Counted from the stretch's first letter, positions 27,901-37,657 are shown. The stretch: DNA of 64,000 nt from Halanaerobium sp. MA284_MarDTE_T2 (GCF_003337245.1 NZ_QPJE01000006.1:1-64000); one strand, 5' to 3'. Numbers and translations: made by a program. Notes: a model not told the origin generated them from the letters alone.

Positions 27901-28596
27901 TCAAAGAGATATTTTTGTTAGTTCAAAAATATCTTCACCCTGTTTTTCAGCTTTTAAAACAAAATCGAATTTATCAAAATCCAGTGAATAATAAAAATCT
28001 TCTTCCGGCATATCAGCCTGTGTATCATCTGCAAAAAATCTTCTGCCTGTACTTTTCTGCAGCCGATCAATCAATTCTTTTCTTTCAATTACTTTATTTC
28101 CAAGCAGCAAGTTTTTTAAATGTACAGCACAGCTAAGATCTTCTTCAGCTCTTTTTTCCCCACCGATTCCCATTGCAACTAGTGATACCTCTTCTGGTGA
28201 AATTTTTTTAATATATTGAGCCACTGAAGCTGAATTAACAAAACTACCTGTTATTATCTGTTCGGCATTTTCAGCACTGATAATTCCTTTAGTACCAGAA
28301 CTTGTAGTCAGAACAATTTCTTTTTTGCTAAAATCATGCTGATCAATTAAATAAGGAGAATTGCCAAAATCAAATCCTTTAAGTTTTTTCCCACCTCTTT
28401 CTCCAACTAAAACCGGCCTATCTAATTTACTTTTTAATTTTAAAGCTGTTTCTATTTTGCTGACAGTATAAACATTTTCGGCACCATTTGCAAAAAGGTA
28501 ACAGGCTGTAGTAAATGCTCTAAAAACATCTATTATTACTGCAAGCCCTTCAGCTTTTTTGGCCCCGGCAATCAGCTCATATATATTTATTTTCAA
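27901..28596 (-). CDS. 2-phosphosulfolactate phosphatase (ComB) family protein
   Basis: A 231-residue ComB-family protein. In methanogens ComB dephosphorylates 2-phosphosulfolactate during coenzyme M synthesis, but the family is widespread in bacteria that make no coenzyme M, where the substrate is unknown. Motifs include VIIDVFRAFTTACYLFANGA near residue 20, LVGERGGKKLKGFDFGNSP near 60 and LTTSSGTKGI near 95. The start is TTG after GGGAG. It follows recJ closely on the same strand. I keep the family name and do not claim the methanogen reaction. Confidence 0.85.
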   Translation of the reverse strand: MKINIYELIAGAKKAEGLAVIIDVFRAFTTACYLFANGAENVYTVSKIETALKLKSKLDRPVLVGERGGKKLKGFDFGNSPYLIDQHDFSKKEIVLTTSSGTKGIISAENAEQIITGSFVNSASVAQYIKKISPEEVSLVAMGIGGEKRAEEDLSCAVHLKNLLLGNKVIERKELIDRLQKSTGRRFFADDTQADMPEEDFYYSLDFDKFDFVLKAEKQGEDIFELTKISL

Positions 28597-28631
28597 TATT
28601 AACTCTCCCTAATTATTTTATTTTTCATTAT

Positions 28632-30932
28632 TTATTTTCTTTCTTCGTTCAGTTTGCTGATAATTAAATTCTTTATATCTTCTGTATCAGCACTAAGAAT
28701 ATATCTGCGGAAAGCACGGCTTTCCTCAAGCAGTTTATTTAAATATTTCCAGGCAATTCTAGTTTTAGAAGGTCTTTCTATTCCATTTTTGGAGACTACT
28801 AGATTGTTATAATCCAAATATTCATAATCTATAAACCCTCTGCCTGACAAATAATCTATTCCCCTTCTCACTGTATTTTCTTGTTCAGAGAGAAATAATG
28901 CAGCTTTTTCAATAGAGAAAATTCTATTTTCGTTTACAAAAACATATTTAATCATAGCAGTCAATTTTTTTATAAACTCCTCAATATTTTTAATATTTTC
29001 AGCAGCAGAATAAATTTCAATATATTCTGCACCGGTCATTACTACAGCTTCTGCCAAAATATCGGCTGATGGTGGAATACTGAGAAAAGCTATACATTTT
29101 GCCTTTTTATAGTAGAAACGGTTAATGAGTGGATAAATATTTTCCTCGGTTCTACCTTCTAAAAAATAAGCTGTTCCTTCTTTACCAGCTTCAGCATCTT
29201 TAATATTTTTATTTCTAAAATCTCTTACTTCCAGCTTTATATCAGCTGATTTTTCCTTTTTTATCTTTTCAGTTTCAGTCTCAATAAGTGATTTGATTTC
29301 CAGCTGCAGACTTCTACTGCCATTATAAATATTTTCATTCAGTGTATATAAAACCCTTATTTTTTCCTTAATTTTAACTTCATCTGCCCACCACCACAGA
29401 GCAGTAAAATGATTTAAACCATCACTCAAAACAAATTTTTTATGATTTTCTGCAATTATTCTAGAACTAATTATCTTTATTCCATTAACTGAAAAAATAG
29501 GTTCAGGATTTGCCTCACCAAAAGGAGCCATCATTCTCAATTTGCTGTAAAAATCTTCATCAATTTCATTAAATTTAAGTTCTATATCTGCTTTAGGTTT
29601 ATAGCTGCTGCTTAAATTTATCATACTGCAGTTCAGCAGCTGATTTAATCTAATTTTTAATTTCTCCAGTTGAGATGGTTTTAAAGAAAATCCGGCTGCT
29701 GCCGCATGTCCTCCATATTTGACCAGCAGATCTGAACACTGCTTTATTATTTCATTTATATTTACACCCTCTACAGATCTGGCAGAGGCTGTTATTAATT
29801 CTCCTGTTTTATTTTTAGTCATCAGTACAGTAGGAATATTATAGTTTTCACTTATCCTACCTGCAGCTATGCCGATAACCCCCTGGTGCCAGTCAGGATT
29901 ATATCTGATCAAAGCTCTCTGCTCAGTTGACATATTATTTTCCAAATCTTTGACAATTTCTGAAGTTATTGTTTTTCTTCTTCTATTTATATCTATTAAT
30001 TCTGCAGTAAGTTCAGCTGCTTCTATTTTACTATCTGTCAGCAGAAGTTTCAATCCTTTAGCTGCATCATCCATTCTACCAGGTGAATTTAATACAGGAC
30101 CAAGCTGAAACCCCAGCACCTGTTCATTTATATCACCTGCAGAAATATTCAGTTCTTTATAAAGTGTTTTTAAACCAATTCGATCCGTATTTTTTAAATA
30201 TTTAAGACCTATCTGATATAAATATCTATTTTCTCCAACAAGTGGAACAACATCTGCAATTATAGCAAGCAGAAGAAGATCATAATATTCCTTCTCTTTG
30301 CCGGACAGTCCTAATTTTTTGTAAAGTGCTTTCAGCAGAAAAAATGCCATTCCCGCACCAGGAAGCCAGTAAGCCCTATGATTTTCTGGCAGCAGTCTTG
30401 GAGAAAGAACATAATCTGCATTTGGGAGTTTTTCCGGCAGTTCATGATGATCTGTAATAACTATTTCTAAACCCATTTTCCTGGCAAATTCTACTTCTTT
30501 ATGGTTTGTAATACCACAATCACAACTTATAATTAAATCAACTCTGTCACTATATGCTTCTATCACATCTCGATTTAAGCCATATCCTTCTTTAAATCTA
30601 TCAGGAATATGATAATATACATTTTCGGTTAAATCAGATAGTCCACCTGTTAATATAGATGTAGATGTAATTCCATCAACATCATAATCTCCATAAATAA
30701 GTATTTTTTTATTTTTCTCTATTCTGTCAATTATAAATTGAGCGGCATTCATTAGATCTGGAAATTCTTCACAGTCAGCCGCATCATAGTATTCTGGATT
30801 AATATAACTTTTTACATCACTTAAACTGCTGAAACCCCTTTTAATTAAAAGAGAAGCAATCTTTTTATTCCCAATATATCTCTCAATCTGTTTTCTTTTA
30901 AAATCCCTATTACTGGAAACTTTAGATTTCAT
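28632..30932 (-). CDS. recJ: Single-stranded-DNA exonuclease RecJ
   Basis: RecJ degrades single-stranded DNA 5'-3' in recombination and repair. The DHH phosphoesterase motifs are visible: YGDYDVDGITSTSIL near residue 100, ISCDCGITNH near 152, and ITDHHELPE near 176. The DHHA1 part has GGHAAAAGFSL near 410. The C-terminal 250 residues include an OB fold and a winged-helix-like region, giving 766 residues, as usual in Bacillota. It lies 15 bases after the Fe-S nuclease gene of the AddAB-like cluster, so it probably belongs to the same repair operon. Confidence 0.96.
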   Translation of the reverse strand: MKSKVSSNRDFKRKQIERYIGNKKIASLLIKRGFSSLSDVKSYINPEYYDAADCEEFPDLMNAAQFIIDRIEKNKKILIYGDYDVDGITSTSILTGGLSDLTENVYYHIPDRFKEGYGLNRDVIEAYSDRVDLIISCDCGITNHKEVEFARKMGLEIVITDHHELPEKLPNADYVLSPRLLPENHRAYWLPGAGMAFFLLKALYKKLGLSGKEKEYYDLLLLAIIADVVPLVGENRYLYQIGLKYLKNTDRIGLKTLYKELNISAGDINEQVLGFQLGPVLNSPGRMDDAAKGLKLLLTDSKIEAAELTAELIDINRRRKTITSEIVKDLENNMSTEQRALIRYNPDWHQGVIGIAAGRISENYNIPTVLMTKNKTGELITASARSVEGVNINEIIKQCSDLLVKYGGHAAAAGFSLKPSQLEKLKIRLNQLLNCSMINLSSSYKPKADIELKFNEIDEDFYSKLRMMAPFGEANPEPIFSVNGIKIISSRIIAENHKKFVLSDGLNHFTALWWWADEVKIKEKIRVLYTLNENIYNGSRSLQLEIKSLIETETEKIKKEKSADIKLEVRDFRNKNIKDAEAGKEGTAYFLEGRTEENIYPLINRFYYKKAKCIAFLSIPPSADILAEAVVMTGAEYIEIYSAAENIKNIEEFIKKLTAMIKYVFVNENRIFSIEKAALFLSEQENTVRRGIDYLSGRGFIDYEYLDYNNLVVSKNGIERPSKTRIAWKYLNKLLEESRAFRRYILSADTEDIKNLIISKLNEERK

Positions 30933-30947
30933 AATTACACCTCAAAA

Positions 30948-31748
30948 CTAAAATTCTAATTCTTCTATCTCCTCCCAATTTAAATCCATATCTAAATCTT
31001 CTTCAAAAATCTCTTTTTCTTCAGTTTGTTTACTGCGGCAGATAGGTCTGTACTCACAGTAGCGGCAAATATTGAGGTTATCGGTCATTGGAAACTCATC
31101 TTCCATTAAAATTTTTTCAACCAGTTCTTCAAAATAAATGCTGTCATTAAAGAAATTTTTATCACTATAATTAACAATTTTTTTTTCTTCAGGAAAACGC
31201 GGATTCCAGAATATTAAATCCGGATTGTTCTGAATATCAAATTTATCTGAATAATATTTCTGACCTACTTTTTTAAACAGATAAAGATAAAATCTACTCT
31301 GAGTAGAATTTTCCAGTTCTTTTTTCAGCAGGCTTTTTTTATCTGTTTTCCAGTCATATAGTTCTATCAGCTTTTTACCTTTATTGTAATAAAGGAGATC
31401 ATATTTTGCCAAAAATTTAAATTGTTTTTGACGATAGCGAAGTTCCTGTTCAGCCGAAATAATATATTGAGAATAAGGCAGAAAACGCTTTAATCTTTTT
31501 AACCATACATTTAATTCTGGATCCTCAACAATCTGATGCTGTATACTGCCACCTAAATAATACCTTTCAGCCAGCAGATGAAATTTCCTCCCTTTTTCCA
31601 GCTCTTTTTCTGTCTCTGCATCTATTCCCCATTCAGCAGGCCAGTAAAGACCATCAATATATCTATACTGAAATCTCTTCCTGCATTTTTGAAAGATATC
31701 CAGAGCAGACTGACTAAAATACAAATCATGCAGTTTATTATCAGACAT
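30948..31748 (-). CDS. PD-(D/E)XK nuclease with probable Fe-S cluster (AddB/Cas4-like nuclease domain)
   Basis: A 266-residue stand-alone RecB-type nuclease. The N-terminus has YFSQSALDIFQKCRKRFQYR, the active-site segment is YDLLYYNKGKKLIELYDWKT, giving the D...D-x-K core, and the C-terminus has CRYCEYRPIC. One cysteine near residue 20 plus CxxC-x5-C at the end match the [4Fe-4S] staple of AddB and Cas4 nucleases. The ATG at 31748 follows GGAGG. It overlaps the upstream helicase by eight bases. With the two ATPase genes upstream it looks like the nuclease part of a split AddAB-type enzyme. Confidence 0.85.
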   Translation of the reverse strand: MSDNKLHDLYFSQSALDIFQKCRKRFQYRYIDGLYWPAEWGIDAETEKELEKGRKFHLLAERYYLGGSIQHQIVEDPELNVWLKRLKRFLPYSQYIISAEQELRYRQKQFKFLAKYDLLYYNKGKKLIELYDWKTDKKSLLKKELENSTQSRFYLYLFKKVGQKYYSDKFDIQNNPDLIFWNPRFPEEKKIVNYSDKNFFNDSIYFEELVEKILMEDEFPMTDNLNICRYCEYRPICRSKQTEEKEIFEEDLDMDLNWEEIEELEF

Positions 31749-33951
31749 TTTTATTCCTCCAGTTTTTTTCCGCATTATCAATAAATTGATCCAGAATATT
31801 AAATGCTGCAGCTGCTTCTTTTTCCCATTTTTTACCCTGCTTCTGATGAGCTGATAAATAAAGATTTTCTTTAGCTCTGCTTATACCAACATATATGAGC
31901 CTGATTCTTTCCGCAATTATTTCCTGCCTGGCCTTTACTTCAGGATTTTTTGCGAATTTATCTTTCAGTATTTCCTCCAGCTGTGCCTTTGCTGCTGCTT
32001 CTGGGTTTTTAATTTCTTCACTGAGGTAAAATTTTTCACTGCGAAAATAGTCTTCTTCAGTATGCTGAAACTGGTCTGAAGTCAATGCACCTAAAAATAC
32101 AGTGTCCCACTCCATACCTTTTGCTTTGTGAATTGTTGAAAGGGTGACTTTGTCAGCTGCAGGTTCAAAACCATCCAGATCATTTAAAGTTACTATAAAG
32201 TGCTTTAATCTATCTTTTAAAGAAGGCATTTCTCCCAGCAGCTGATCAAGCCGCCAGGCAGGATGCTGATTTAAAAGGCGGCTGAACTGAAGTGCTAAAT
32301 TTTGAACTACAGCAAGTTTTTTCCCTTCCAGTTTTATTCTTTCAGCAATAAACAGAAGGAGTTCATCAGGGGGGATTTCTGATGCTGCTTCCAGCCATCC
32401 CTGTATTCTATTTAAATTTTTATAAAACTCATTAAAAAATTTATTTCTTCTTATTTCTCCTGAAAAATTATTGCAGCTCAAACCTGCATCAGGATAGATC
32501 AAACTTCTGACATCATTACTATCAATTATATTTTTGCTGAATAAATATTTTTCCTCTTCCTCTTTATAAAAAATTTCCCTAAATAACATCTTTAATTTAT
32601 CTTTTTGATGAGGGTAGGTCAAAAAATTAAGTATTACTTCTATTTCATTAAAATAATTATCCCCACTGCTGCTGCCTGTAATTTGATATTCAAACCCCAT
32701 TGAATTTATCTCGGCTCCTATCTTTTCCAGCTGATATCCGGCCGGCATAAGTACTGCCACAGTTTTGCCGTCATTTTTTTCTGCCATGCGGACAGAATTG
32801 CGTGCCAAAAATTTAGCCTCCATCTCCCAGGTCTTAAATAATCTTGATCCTATTTTATAGCTGTCTGGTACTGGATTGGGCATCGGGTCATCTTCTGGCA
32901 CAGGTCTTATATATCTTTCTTCTAACGGAGAAAACCCTTTATCTGAAAATTCTTCTGTACTCCAGCGGACAAGATAATTAGCCAGATCTATAATGTCTCT
33001 GCTGCTTCTGCCGGACATTGTTAATTTCTGTACAGAAACATCATCCTTACTACAGAATGATCTAAAAATCTCTGGATCTGACATGGTAAAGGTACCTGTA
33101 ATAGCCTGATTGCTATCTCCCACTCTCACAAAATTTTTTTCACTGCCTGCCAGCAGGTAAAGCATCTCTTCCTGTGCTCTATTGGAATCCTGTGCTTCAT
33201 CTTCGAAAATATATTTATAATCTTCTGCCATTCTCTGACAGAAGTCGCTGTCTTCTTTCAGCAGCTTCAGGCTGTGCTGAACAAGGTCATCAAAATCAAG
33301 CAGTCCATCTGCAGCCAGTCTATCTGAATATTCTTCATATATTTCTGCCAGCCAGCTTAAAAGTTTAAATTTTTTGTTATCTATTTGATCTGTAATTTGT
33401 TTTAGCTTTCTACTGGAAATTAAGTTTAATTTAAAATAAGAAATCATTGTAGAAACAAAATCAGGAAAATCATTCTGTCTCCATTTATCAGCATATTCGT
33501 TAAATCTATAATAATTTTGATCTAAATCAAAAAAATCCATCAGGCGGTCGCGATTTTTCCCTGCCCATATACCGGATATTCTTCTGATAAGTGAATATCT
33601 CTGTCCACCATCTACCAGCTCAAATTCCTTATTGATTAGCCTTGCTTCGGGTTTTTCTTTAATAATTCCTAAGGCCAGGGAATGAAGAGTTTTAACAGTA
33701 TATCCTCTGCTGCGAGGGCGACCTCTATCTGCCAAAAAATCTCCAATTTTTTTACGAAAATTTGCTGCGGCAGAATTCATATAAGTAACAATTAATACTT
33801 TTTGATTTCCATTAATTTTCTCGTCAATCAATTTTGCCGCCAGATAGGCAAGTACTGTAGTCTTTCCTGCCCCAGGTACCGCCGGAATTGCCAGCATACC
33901 ACCGCTGTAGTTCAAAATCTTCTTCTGTTCTGGTCTGGGTTTAAACTTCAT
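31741..33951 (-). CDS. UvrD/Rep-type superfamily 1 helicase
   Basis: A 736-residue SF1A helicase, distinct from PcrA. Motifs in order: AIPAVPGAGKTTVLAYL (Walker A) near residue 20, MNSAAANFRKKI (Ia), FEDEAQDSNRAQEEM (II), VGDSNQAITGTFTMSDPE (III, divergent from the usual YGFRGA), STIHKAKGMEWDTVFLGA (V) and LIYVGISRAKENLYLS (VI). All catalytic motifs are intact, so it should be an active translocase. There is no nuclease domain; that is encoded by the next gene. Both neighbours overlap it by 8-11 bases. The ATG at 33951 follows AGGAGAG. Confidence 0.9.
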   Translation of the reverse strand: MKFKPRPEQKKILNYSGGMLAIPAVPGAGKTTVLAYLAAKLIDEKINGNQKVLIVTYMNSAAANFRKKIGDFLADRGRPRSRGYTVKTLHSLALGIIKEKPEARLINKEFELVDGGQRYSLIRRISGIWAGKNRDRLMDFFDLDQNYYRFNEYADKWRQNDFPDFVSTMISYFKLNLISSRKLKQITDQIDNKKFKLLSWLAEIYEEYSDRLAADGLLDFDDLVQHSLKLLKEDSDFCQRMAEDYKYIFEDEAQDSNRAQEEMLYLLAGSEKNFVRVGDSNQAITGTFTMSDPEIFRSFCSKDDVSVQKLTMSGRSSRDIIDLANYLVRWSTEEFSDKGFSPLEERYIRPVPEDDPMPNPVPDSYKIGSRLFKTWEMEAKFLARNSVRMAEKNDGKTVAVLMPAGYQLEKIGAEINSMGFEYQITGSSSGDNYFNEIEVILNFLTYPHQKDKLKMLFREIFYKEEEEKYLFSKNIIDSNDVRSLIYPDAGLSCNNFSGEIRRNKFFNEFYKNLNRIQGWLEAASEIPPDELLLFIAERIKLEGKKLAVVQNLALQFSRLLNQHPAWRLDQLLGEMPSLKDRLKHFIVTLNDLDGFEPAADKVTLSTIHKAKGMEWDTVFLGALTSDQFQHTEEDYFRSEKFYLSEEIKNPEAAAKAQLEEILKDKFAKNPEVKARQEIIAERIRLIYVGISRAKENLYLSAHQKQGKKWEKEAAAAFNILDQFIDNAEKNWRNKNV

Positions 33952-35932
33952 TATTTTCTCTCCTAACCATAATCCATTTATATAATGGGCCATCCTGTTC
34001 CCATCCCATGCTGTTTAAAAAACTATCAGTAAATATAATTCCATTATTGACTTTATTGACTAAATTTATTAAAAAATCACTCAACTGCCTCCTCCTTATA
34101 TTTTGATCAATTTTGTCATTCCATTCTTTTTTAATTTTCCACTGATCGGTAAATATATAAGGATTAACCAGCTCTTTTGCAATACTTCTCAACCAGTTTT
34201 CACTAGAAATATCAATTAAAAACATATATTCTACCCCATCGGTTTCTGGTGAAAAAAGAAATTTATAGGGAGTTGAAAGAATGATTCTCTCTTTTTTTTC
34301 CTCTTCCAGAAAAAGGGTGTCGGCTGCAAGTGTACCCTCATAAATCATATCAATATATCTGCCGCTGAGGTCATCATTCTGCATATGAAAGTTGCTGACT
34401 GCTTCTCTAAATCTAGCCACAGATTCAATCATCTGTTTGCAGGCAAAAATATCCTCTCGTGATGGATTGAGGGGAGATAAAAGCTGGCTGAATACCGCCT
34501 GGAAAAAATGCTCTATTTCCAGTTCTTCATTTTCTTTTTCCTTCAGCCATTTTTTTAAGTAATCATATCTTTCACTGCCTGCAAAACCAATTTTTTCTCT
34601 AATGTTTTTATCATCAAGATCTATCAGCCTCATGCCGGCAGCTGCTATTTCTTCTGCCAGCAGTGAACTCCTCACAGGATCCAATTCCAGGAGCAGAGAA
34701 AATGTCTGCTGCAGAGCCGATATGCCTATCATTTCTGTTCTATTTTTATAAAAAAGATATAGTATAACTAAAGCTCGGGCAAATGGTATATCTACAAGTT
34801 TTTTCGATTTATTTAAATTATTTAATTTATAGCCATGTTTTTCTAAAATATGGTTTAAACTAAACAGAAGAACCTTATCTATCTGGGGAGAAATTACAGC
34901 GATATCTTCAGCTTTAACACCCTGTTCAATTAAAAAAATAATTTTTCTGCCCAGCTTTATAAGCATATCACCTCTAAGTTCACTATCTATTTCACCTTTA
35001 AACAGAGGTGATTCAACAAACTTTTTCTTCCCCATTTCTATTACTGATTTTATTTCCTGTTCTAAATTATCACTTTCAGCTGGCGAAGTAAAATTGTTTT
35101 CTAAATCAATAATACTTTCTGCATCTTCTAAAAATAACTTTTTAGAAAGCTGGGGATTACCCCCAAAAAACCTATTGAATCCTCCATGCTCATTATATGT
35201 AAGATATCCATCTGTACCCATGTCGATTATTTTTTTTATAAACTTCTGTCCTGATGGAACCATTTTTTCCAGATCATCAACTAAAATGTGTTTATAATTT
35301 TTTTCTAAAAAACTATAGTAATCTTTATTTTTAAGCATATTATTATTAAACAGGCTTACTGATAGTGAATAATCCAGCAGCCTATATTTTATGCAAAAAG
35401 CCCGAAAAATTTCCATAATCTCTAAAGATTCTTCAATATATTTTTTCTTCTCCATATCACCATTAGTAGAATAAATCAGTCTGTTTTTCAAGTCATCTAA
35501 TGACAGAAGATTAAATGCAGCCAGGTTTAGATTATCAATTAGCTGAACAGCTATCTGAACTGATTTAGCTTTTATGTTTTTAAAAAAATTTTTTTTGCTG
35601 CGAAATTTTTCTACATAATTACTCATCAAAAAATGAGAAGTTTCTATAGTCATAAAAGTTGGTTCAATAACTGATCTGTCATCCTTAATGTTTTCCTCAA
35701 GCAGCGGCCAGTGTTTTTTTATTTCTGAGTTAACAAAACCAAAATAAGTGTATATATTTAGATTTCCAGCAGTCATTAAGTTAATGTTTTCTCTAAAATT
35801 TCTTACATTCTGAGCACTGCTGAGAAAAACAAGTATATCTTCTGTACCATTATTTTTAGCTATACTGTGATATTTTTTTAATAATTCAGTAGTTTTTCCA
35901 CTACCACCTGACCCTCTATAAATTGTGTGCAT
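33941..35932 (-). CDS. Degenerate helicase-like ATPase, AddB-like
   Basis: A 663-residue P-loop protein I cannot match to a named gene. Walker A is RGSGGSGKTTELLKK near residue 6; a motif Ia-like LSSAQNVRNFRENI follows. Motif II is reduced to HILVDDLEKM, and the motif III position reads YLTYNEHGGFNRFFGGNP. A later EDIAVISPQ resembles helicase motif IV. The overall plan, with an intact Walker A and weak downstream motifs, resembles the N-terminal helicase-like half of AddB. It heads an overlapping trio with the helicase and Fe-S nuclease. I infer it is the scanning or structural partner. Confidence 0.7.
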   Translation of the reverse strand: MHTIYRGSGGSGKTTELLKKYHSIAKNNGTEDILVFLSSAQNVRNFRENINLMTAGNLNIYTYFGFVNSEIKKHWPLLEENIKDDRSVIEPTFMTIETSHFLMSNYVEKFRSKKNFFKNIKAKSVQIAVQLIDNLNLAAFNLLSLDDLKNRLIYSTNGDMEKKKYIEESLEIMEIFRAFCIKYRLLDYSLSVSLFNNNMLKNKDYYSFLEKNYKHILVDDLEKMVPSGQKFIKKIIDMGTDGYLTYNEHGGFNRFFGGNPQLSKKLFLEDAESIIDLENNFTSPAESDNLEQEIKSVIEMGKKKFVESPLFKGEIDSELRGDMLIKLGRKIIFLIEQGVKAEDIAVISPQIDKVLLFSLNHILEKHGYKLNNLNKSKKLVDIPFARALVILYLFYKNRTEMIGISALQQTFSLLLELDPVRSSLLAEEIAAAGMRLIDLDDKNIREKIGFAGSERYDYLKKWLKEKENEELEIEHFFQAVFSQLLSPLNPSREDIFACKQMIESVARFREAVSNFHMQNDDLSGRYIDMIYEGTLAADTLFLEEEKKERIILSTPYKFLFSPETDGVEYMFLIDISSENWLRSIAKELVNPYIFTDQWKIKKEWNDKIDQNIRRRQLSDFLINLVNKVNNGIIFTDSFLNSMGWEQDGPLYKWIMVRRENNEV

Positions 35933-35942
35933 TTTAACCACC

Positions 35943-36422
35943 TTAAGTTATCTCAATAATAAACCAAATAATTAAAATAATCTGCAGGAAAAATCTTGCT
36001 GCAGTTCCTGCAAAAAATCCCATAATAGCACTCAAAGCCAGTTTAAAAGAGTTTTCTCTATCTCTGCTTTTCCAGTACTCTAAAGCAAAGATAAACAAAA
36101 AAGGAGCTACAGCAATACCAACTGGTCCCAGAAAAATTATCCCAACCACCAGCCCCACAGCTGCTGCAAGCATTGTATCTCTGCCGCCACCCCTTTTTTT
36201 GATAAAATAAATATTTGCCAGATAATCGGCAGAAAATATCAGCAGTGTCAGCAGTATAGAAGCAGTCCAAAAATAAGGGGAATATAAGGTTCCAGACATT
36301 ACAAATCTATAAAGAAGTATAGCAATCCAGAAAAACAATGAATCTGGAAGTGCCGGAATAAAAACTCCTATAATATTAAAAATAAGCAGTACAGCAGTTA
36401 AAAAAATTATAAATAATTCCAA
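35943..36422 (-). CDS. DUF456 family membrane protein
   Basis: A 159-residue integral membrane protein of the DUF456 family, with two glycine-rich repeats that could each form a helical hairpin. Segments are seen at residues 3-24 (NIIGVFIPALPDS follows), 30-45, 50-70, 85-110 and 130-157. RGGGRDTMLAAAVGLVVG and FKLALSAIMGFFAGTAARF resemble each other and are probably an internal duplication. The start is TTG nine bases after GAGGGG. The function is unknown. It lies ten bases before the AddB-like gene and may only share its promoter. Confidence 0.8.
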   Translation of the reverse strand: MELFIIFLTAVLLIFNIIGVFIPALPDSLFFWIAILLYRFVMSGTLYSPYFWTASILLTLLIFSADYLANIYFIKKRGGGRDTMLAAAVGLVVGIIFLGPVGIAVAPFLFIFALEYWKSRDRENSFKLALSAIMGFFAGTAARFFLQIILIIWFIIEIT

Positions 36423-36542
36423 TATTTATTTCCCCTCGTATAATATGATTAGTGACATTAAATAAAGTCACTTTATATTAATTTCTTTTCATTTAAGTTA
36501 ATTTTAACCCCTTGTAAATGGACTGTCAAGCTAATTACATAA

Positions 36543-36805
36543 ATAGACTTTCCCCATTTTTTATATACTGCTGCAAAAAGGGGAGATGCAGGAATATTGA
36601 AATTTTTAGTCAATGAATCTTAACGAAATGAAGGAAGAAACAGGGTTGAACTGCAGGATGGAGTGAGCTAATCATGAGTCAGGAGGACTCATTGATTAGT
36701 GTGCCCTATTTCACACCCGAATTGAGTTTTAGATAAATCTAAAAATTTCGTTGATGACTAAAGCCCCCTTTTTGCAGCTTGAAAATAAATTTTGGGGAAA
36801 CTCCT
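36543..36805 (+). repeat. Full-length palindromic repeat, copy R3, MITE-like
   Basis: This 263-base copy begins ATAGACTTTCCCC and ends GGGGAAACTCCT. It is flanked by exact direct repeats TAATTACATAA at 36532-36542 and 36806-36816. It differs from R2 and R4 at only a few bases, for example AACAGGG where they have AATAGGG. It lies upstream of the DUF456 gene, which is transcribed leftwards away from it. A decayed mini copy begins at the first base after the right direct repeat. Confidence 0.87.
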
Positions 36806-36816
36806 TAATTACATAA

Positions 36817-36877
36817 GGAGTTCTCCCTAAATTATTTTTAAAGTTATAAAAAAATTCGTAATAAATGAAATTTATAC
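36817..36877. repeat. Decayed mini copy abutting R3
   Basis: The sequence starts GGAGTTCTCCCTAAATTATTTTTAAAG and continues through an A/T-rich tail with TTCGTAATAAATGAAATTT. It aligns with the outer end of the long repeat and with the mini copies at 3523 and 53629. It directly touches the right direct repeat of R3. Together with R3 and the terminator at 36940 it accounts for most of the 650-base gap before the peroxiredoxin gene. Confidence 0.5.
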
Positions 36878-36939
36878 ATGTTTATTCTTAAGTGACCTTA
36901 TTACCCAGAAATTAAAATTAAATTTGGAAGATATTCTCT

Positions 36940-37003
36940 TTTAAAAAAAATACCTCCAAATAGACAGCCTAATTAATTAGGCTGTCCACTTTGGAAGTAT
37001 CCA
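36940..37003 (-). terminator. Large terminator hairpin downstream of the peroxiredoxin gene
   Basis: The core GACAGCCTAAT / ATTAGGCTGTC is a perfect palindrome, extended outwards by TCCAAA / TTTGGA and TAC / GTA. On the minus strand it is followed by a run of eight T. It lies about 75 bases past the stop of the peroxiredoxin gene. Confidence 0.85.
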
Positions 37004-37076
37004 TAAGATCAGTATTATCTTTAAAAACTATATTATTATATTTCAATATTCGTATTTGTACTACAAAGAATTATCT

Positions 37077-37538
37077 TTAACTATTGTCTTCAACTGCAGC
37101 TATAACTTCCTCAATATCAGGAAGTTCAGGTATATCATAAACCTTAAACCAGAGAATCTCACCACTGTCATCTACCAAAATATTTACCCGACCTGAAATT
37201 CCTTTTTCTTCAATAAATATTCCCAGCTGATCAGCAAACCCACCATGCGGCCAGAAATCTGACAGTATCTTTAGTTTTTCAAGTCCCATATCTCCAGCCC
37301 AGGCTTTTTTAGATGGAACAGGATCAACACTTAAACCAACTGCAGCTGTATTATTTTCTGCAAACTTATCATAATTTTTCTCAAGTGCCTTCATCTGCTT
37401 GGTGCAGACACCTGTCCAGGCCAGTGGATGAAAAGAAAGAAGAACATTAGTTCCTTTAAAATCAGATAGACTTACTTCCTCACCATTTTGATCATTTAAC
37501 TTAAATTCTGGAATTTTGTCTCCTACATTCAATTTCAT
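37077..37538 (-). CDS. 1-Cys peroxiredoxin (AhpC/TSA family)
   Basis: A 153-residue peroxiredoxin that reduces peroxides with a thiol. The active site PLAWTGVC near residue 38 fits the PxxxTxxC motif, so the peroxidatic cysteine is present. It is the only cysteine in the protein, so this is a 1-Cys type needing an external thiol, as in AhpE. The peroxiredoxin fold is otherwise complete, with SVDPVPSKKAWA and RVNILVDDSGEI. GGAGGAG precedes the ATG. It is a single-gene unit. A partial repeat-like segment lies upstream near 37660. Confidence 0.92.
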   Translation of the reverse strand: MKLNVGDKIPEFKLNDQNGEEVSLSDFKGTNVLLSFHPLAWTGVCTKQMKALEKNYDKFAENNTAAVGLSVDPVPSKKAWAGDMGLEKLKILSDFWPHGGFADQLGIFIEEKGISGRVNILVDDSGEILWFKVYDIPELPDIEEVIAAVEDNS

Positions 37539-37657
37539 ACTATCTCCTCCTGTTTTAAATTACGTTACGTCAAATCTAAAAAATTATCTTTAGTAATTAA
37601 CTATAGTTTACTTCAATTTTTTATTAATAGCAAGTTAATATTTTACAAAAATGCAGA

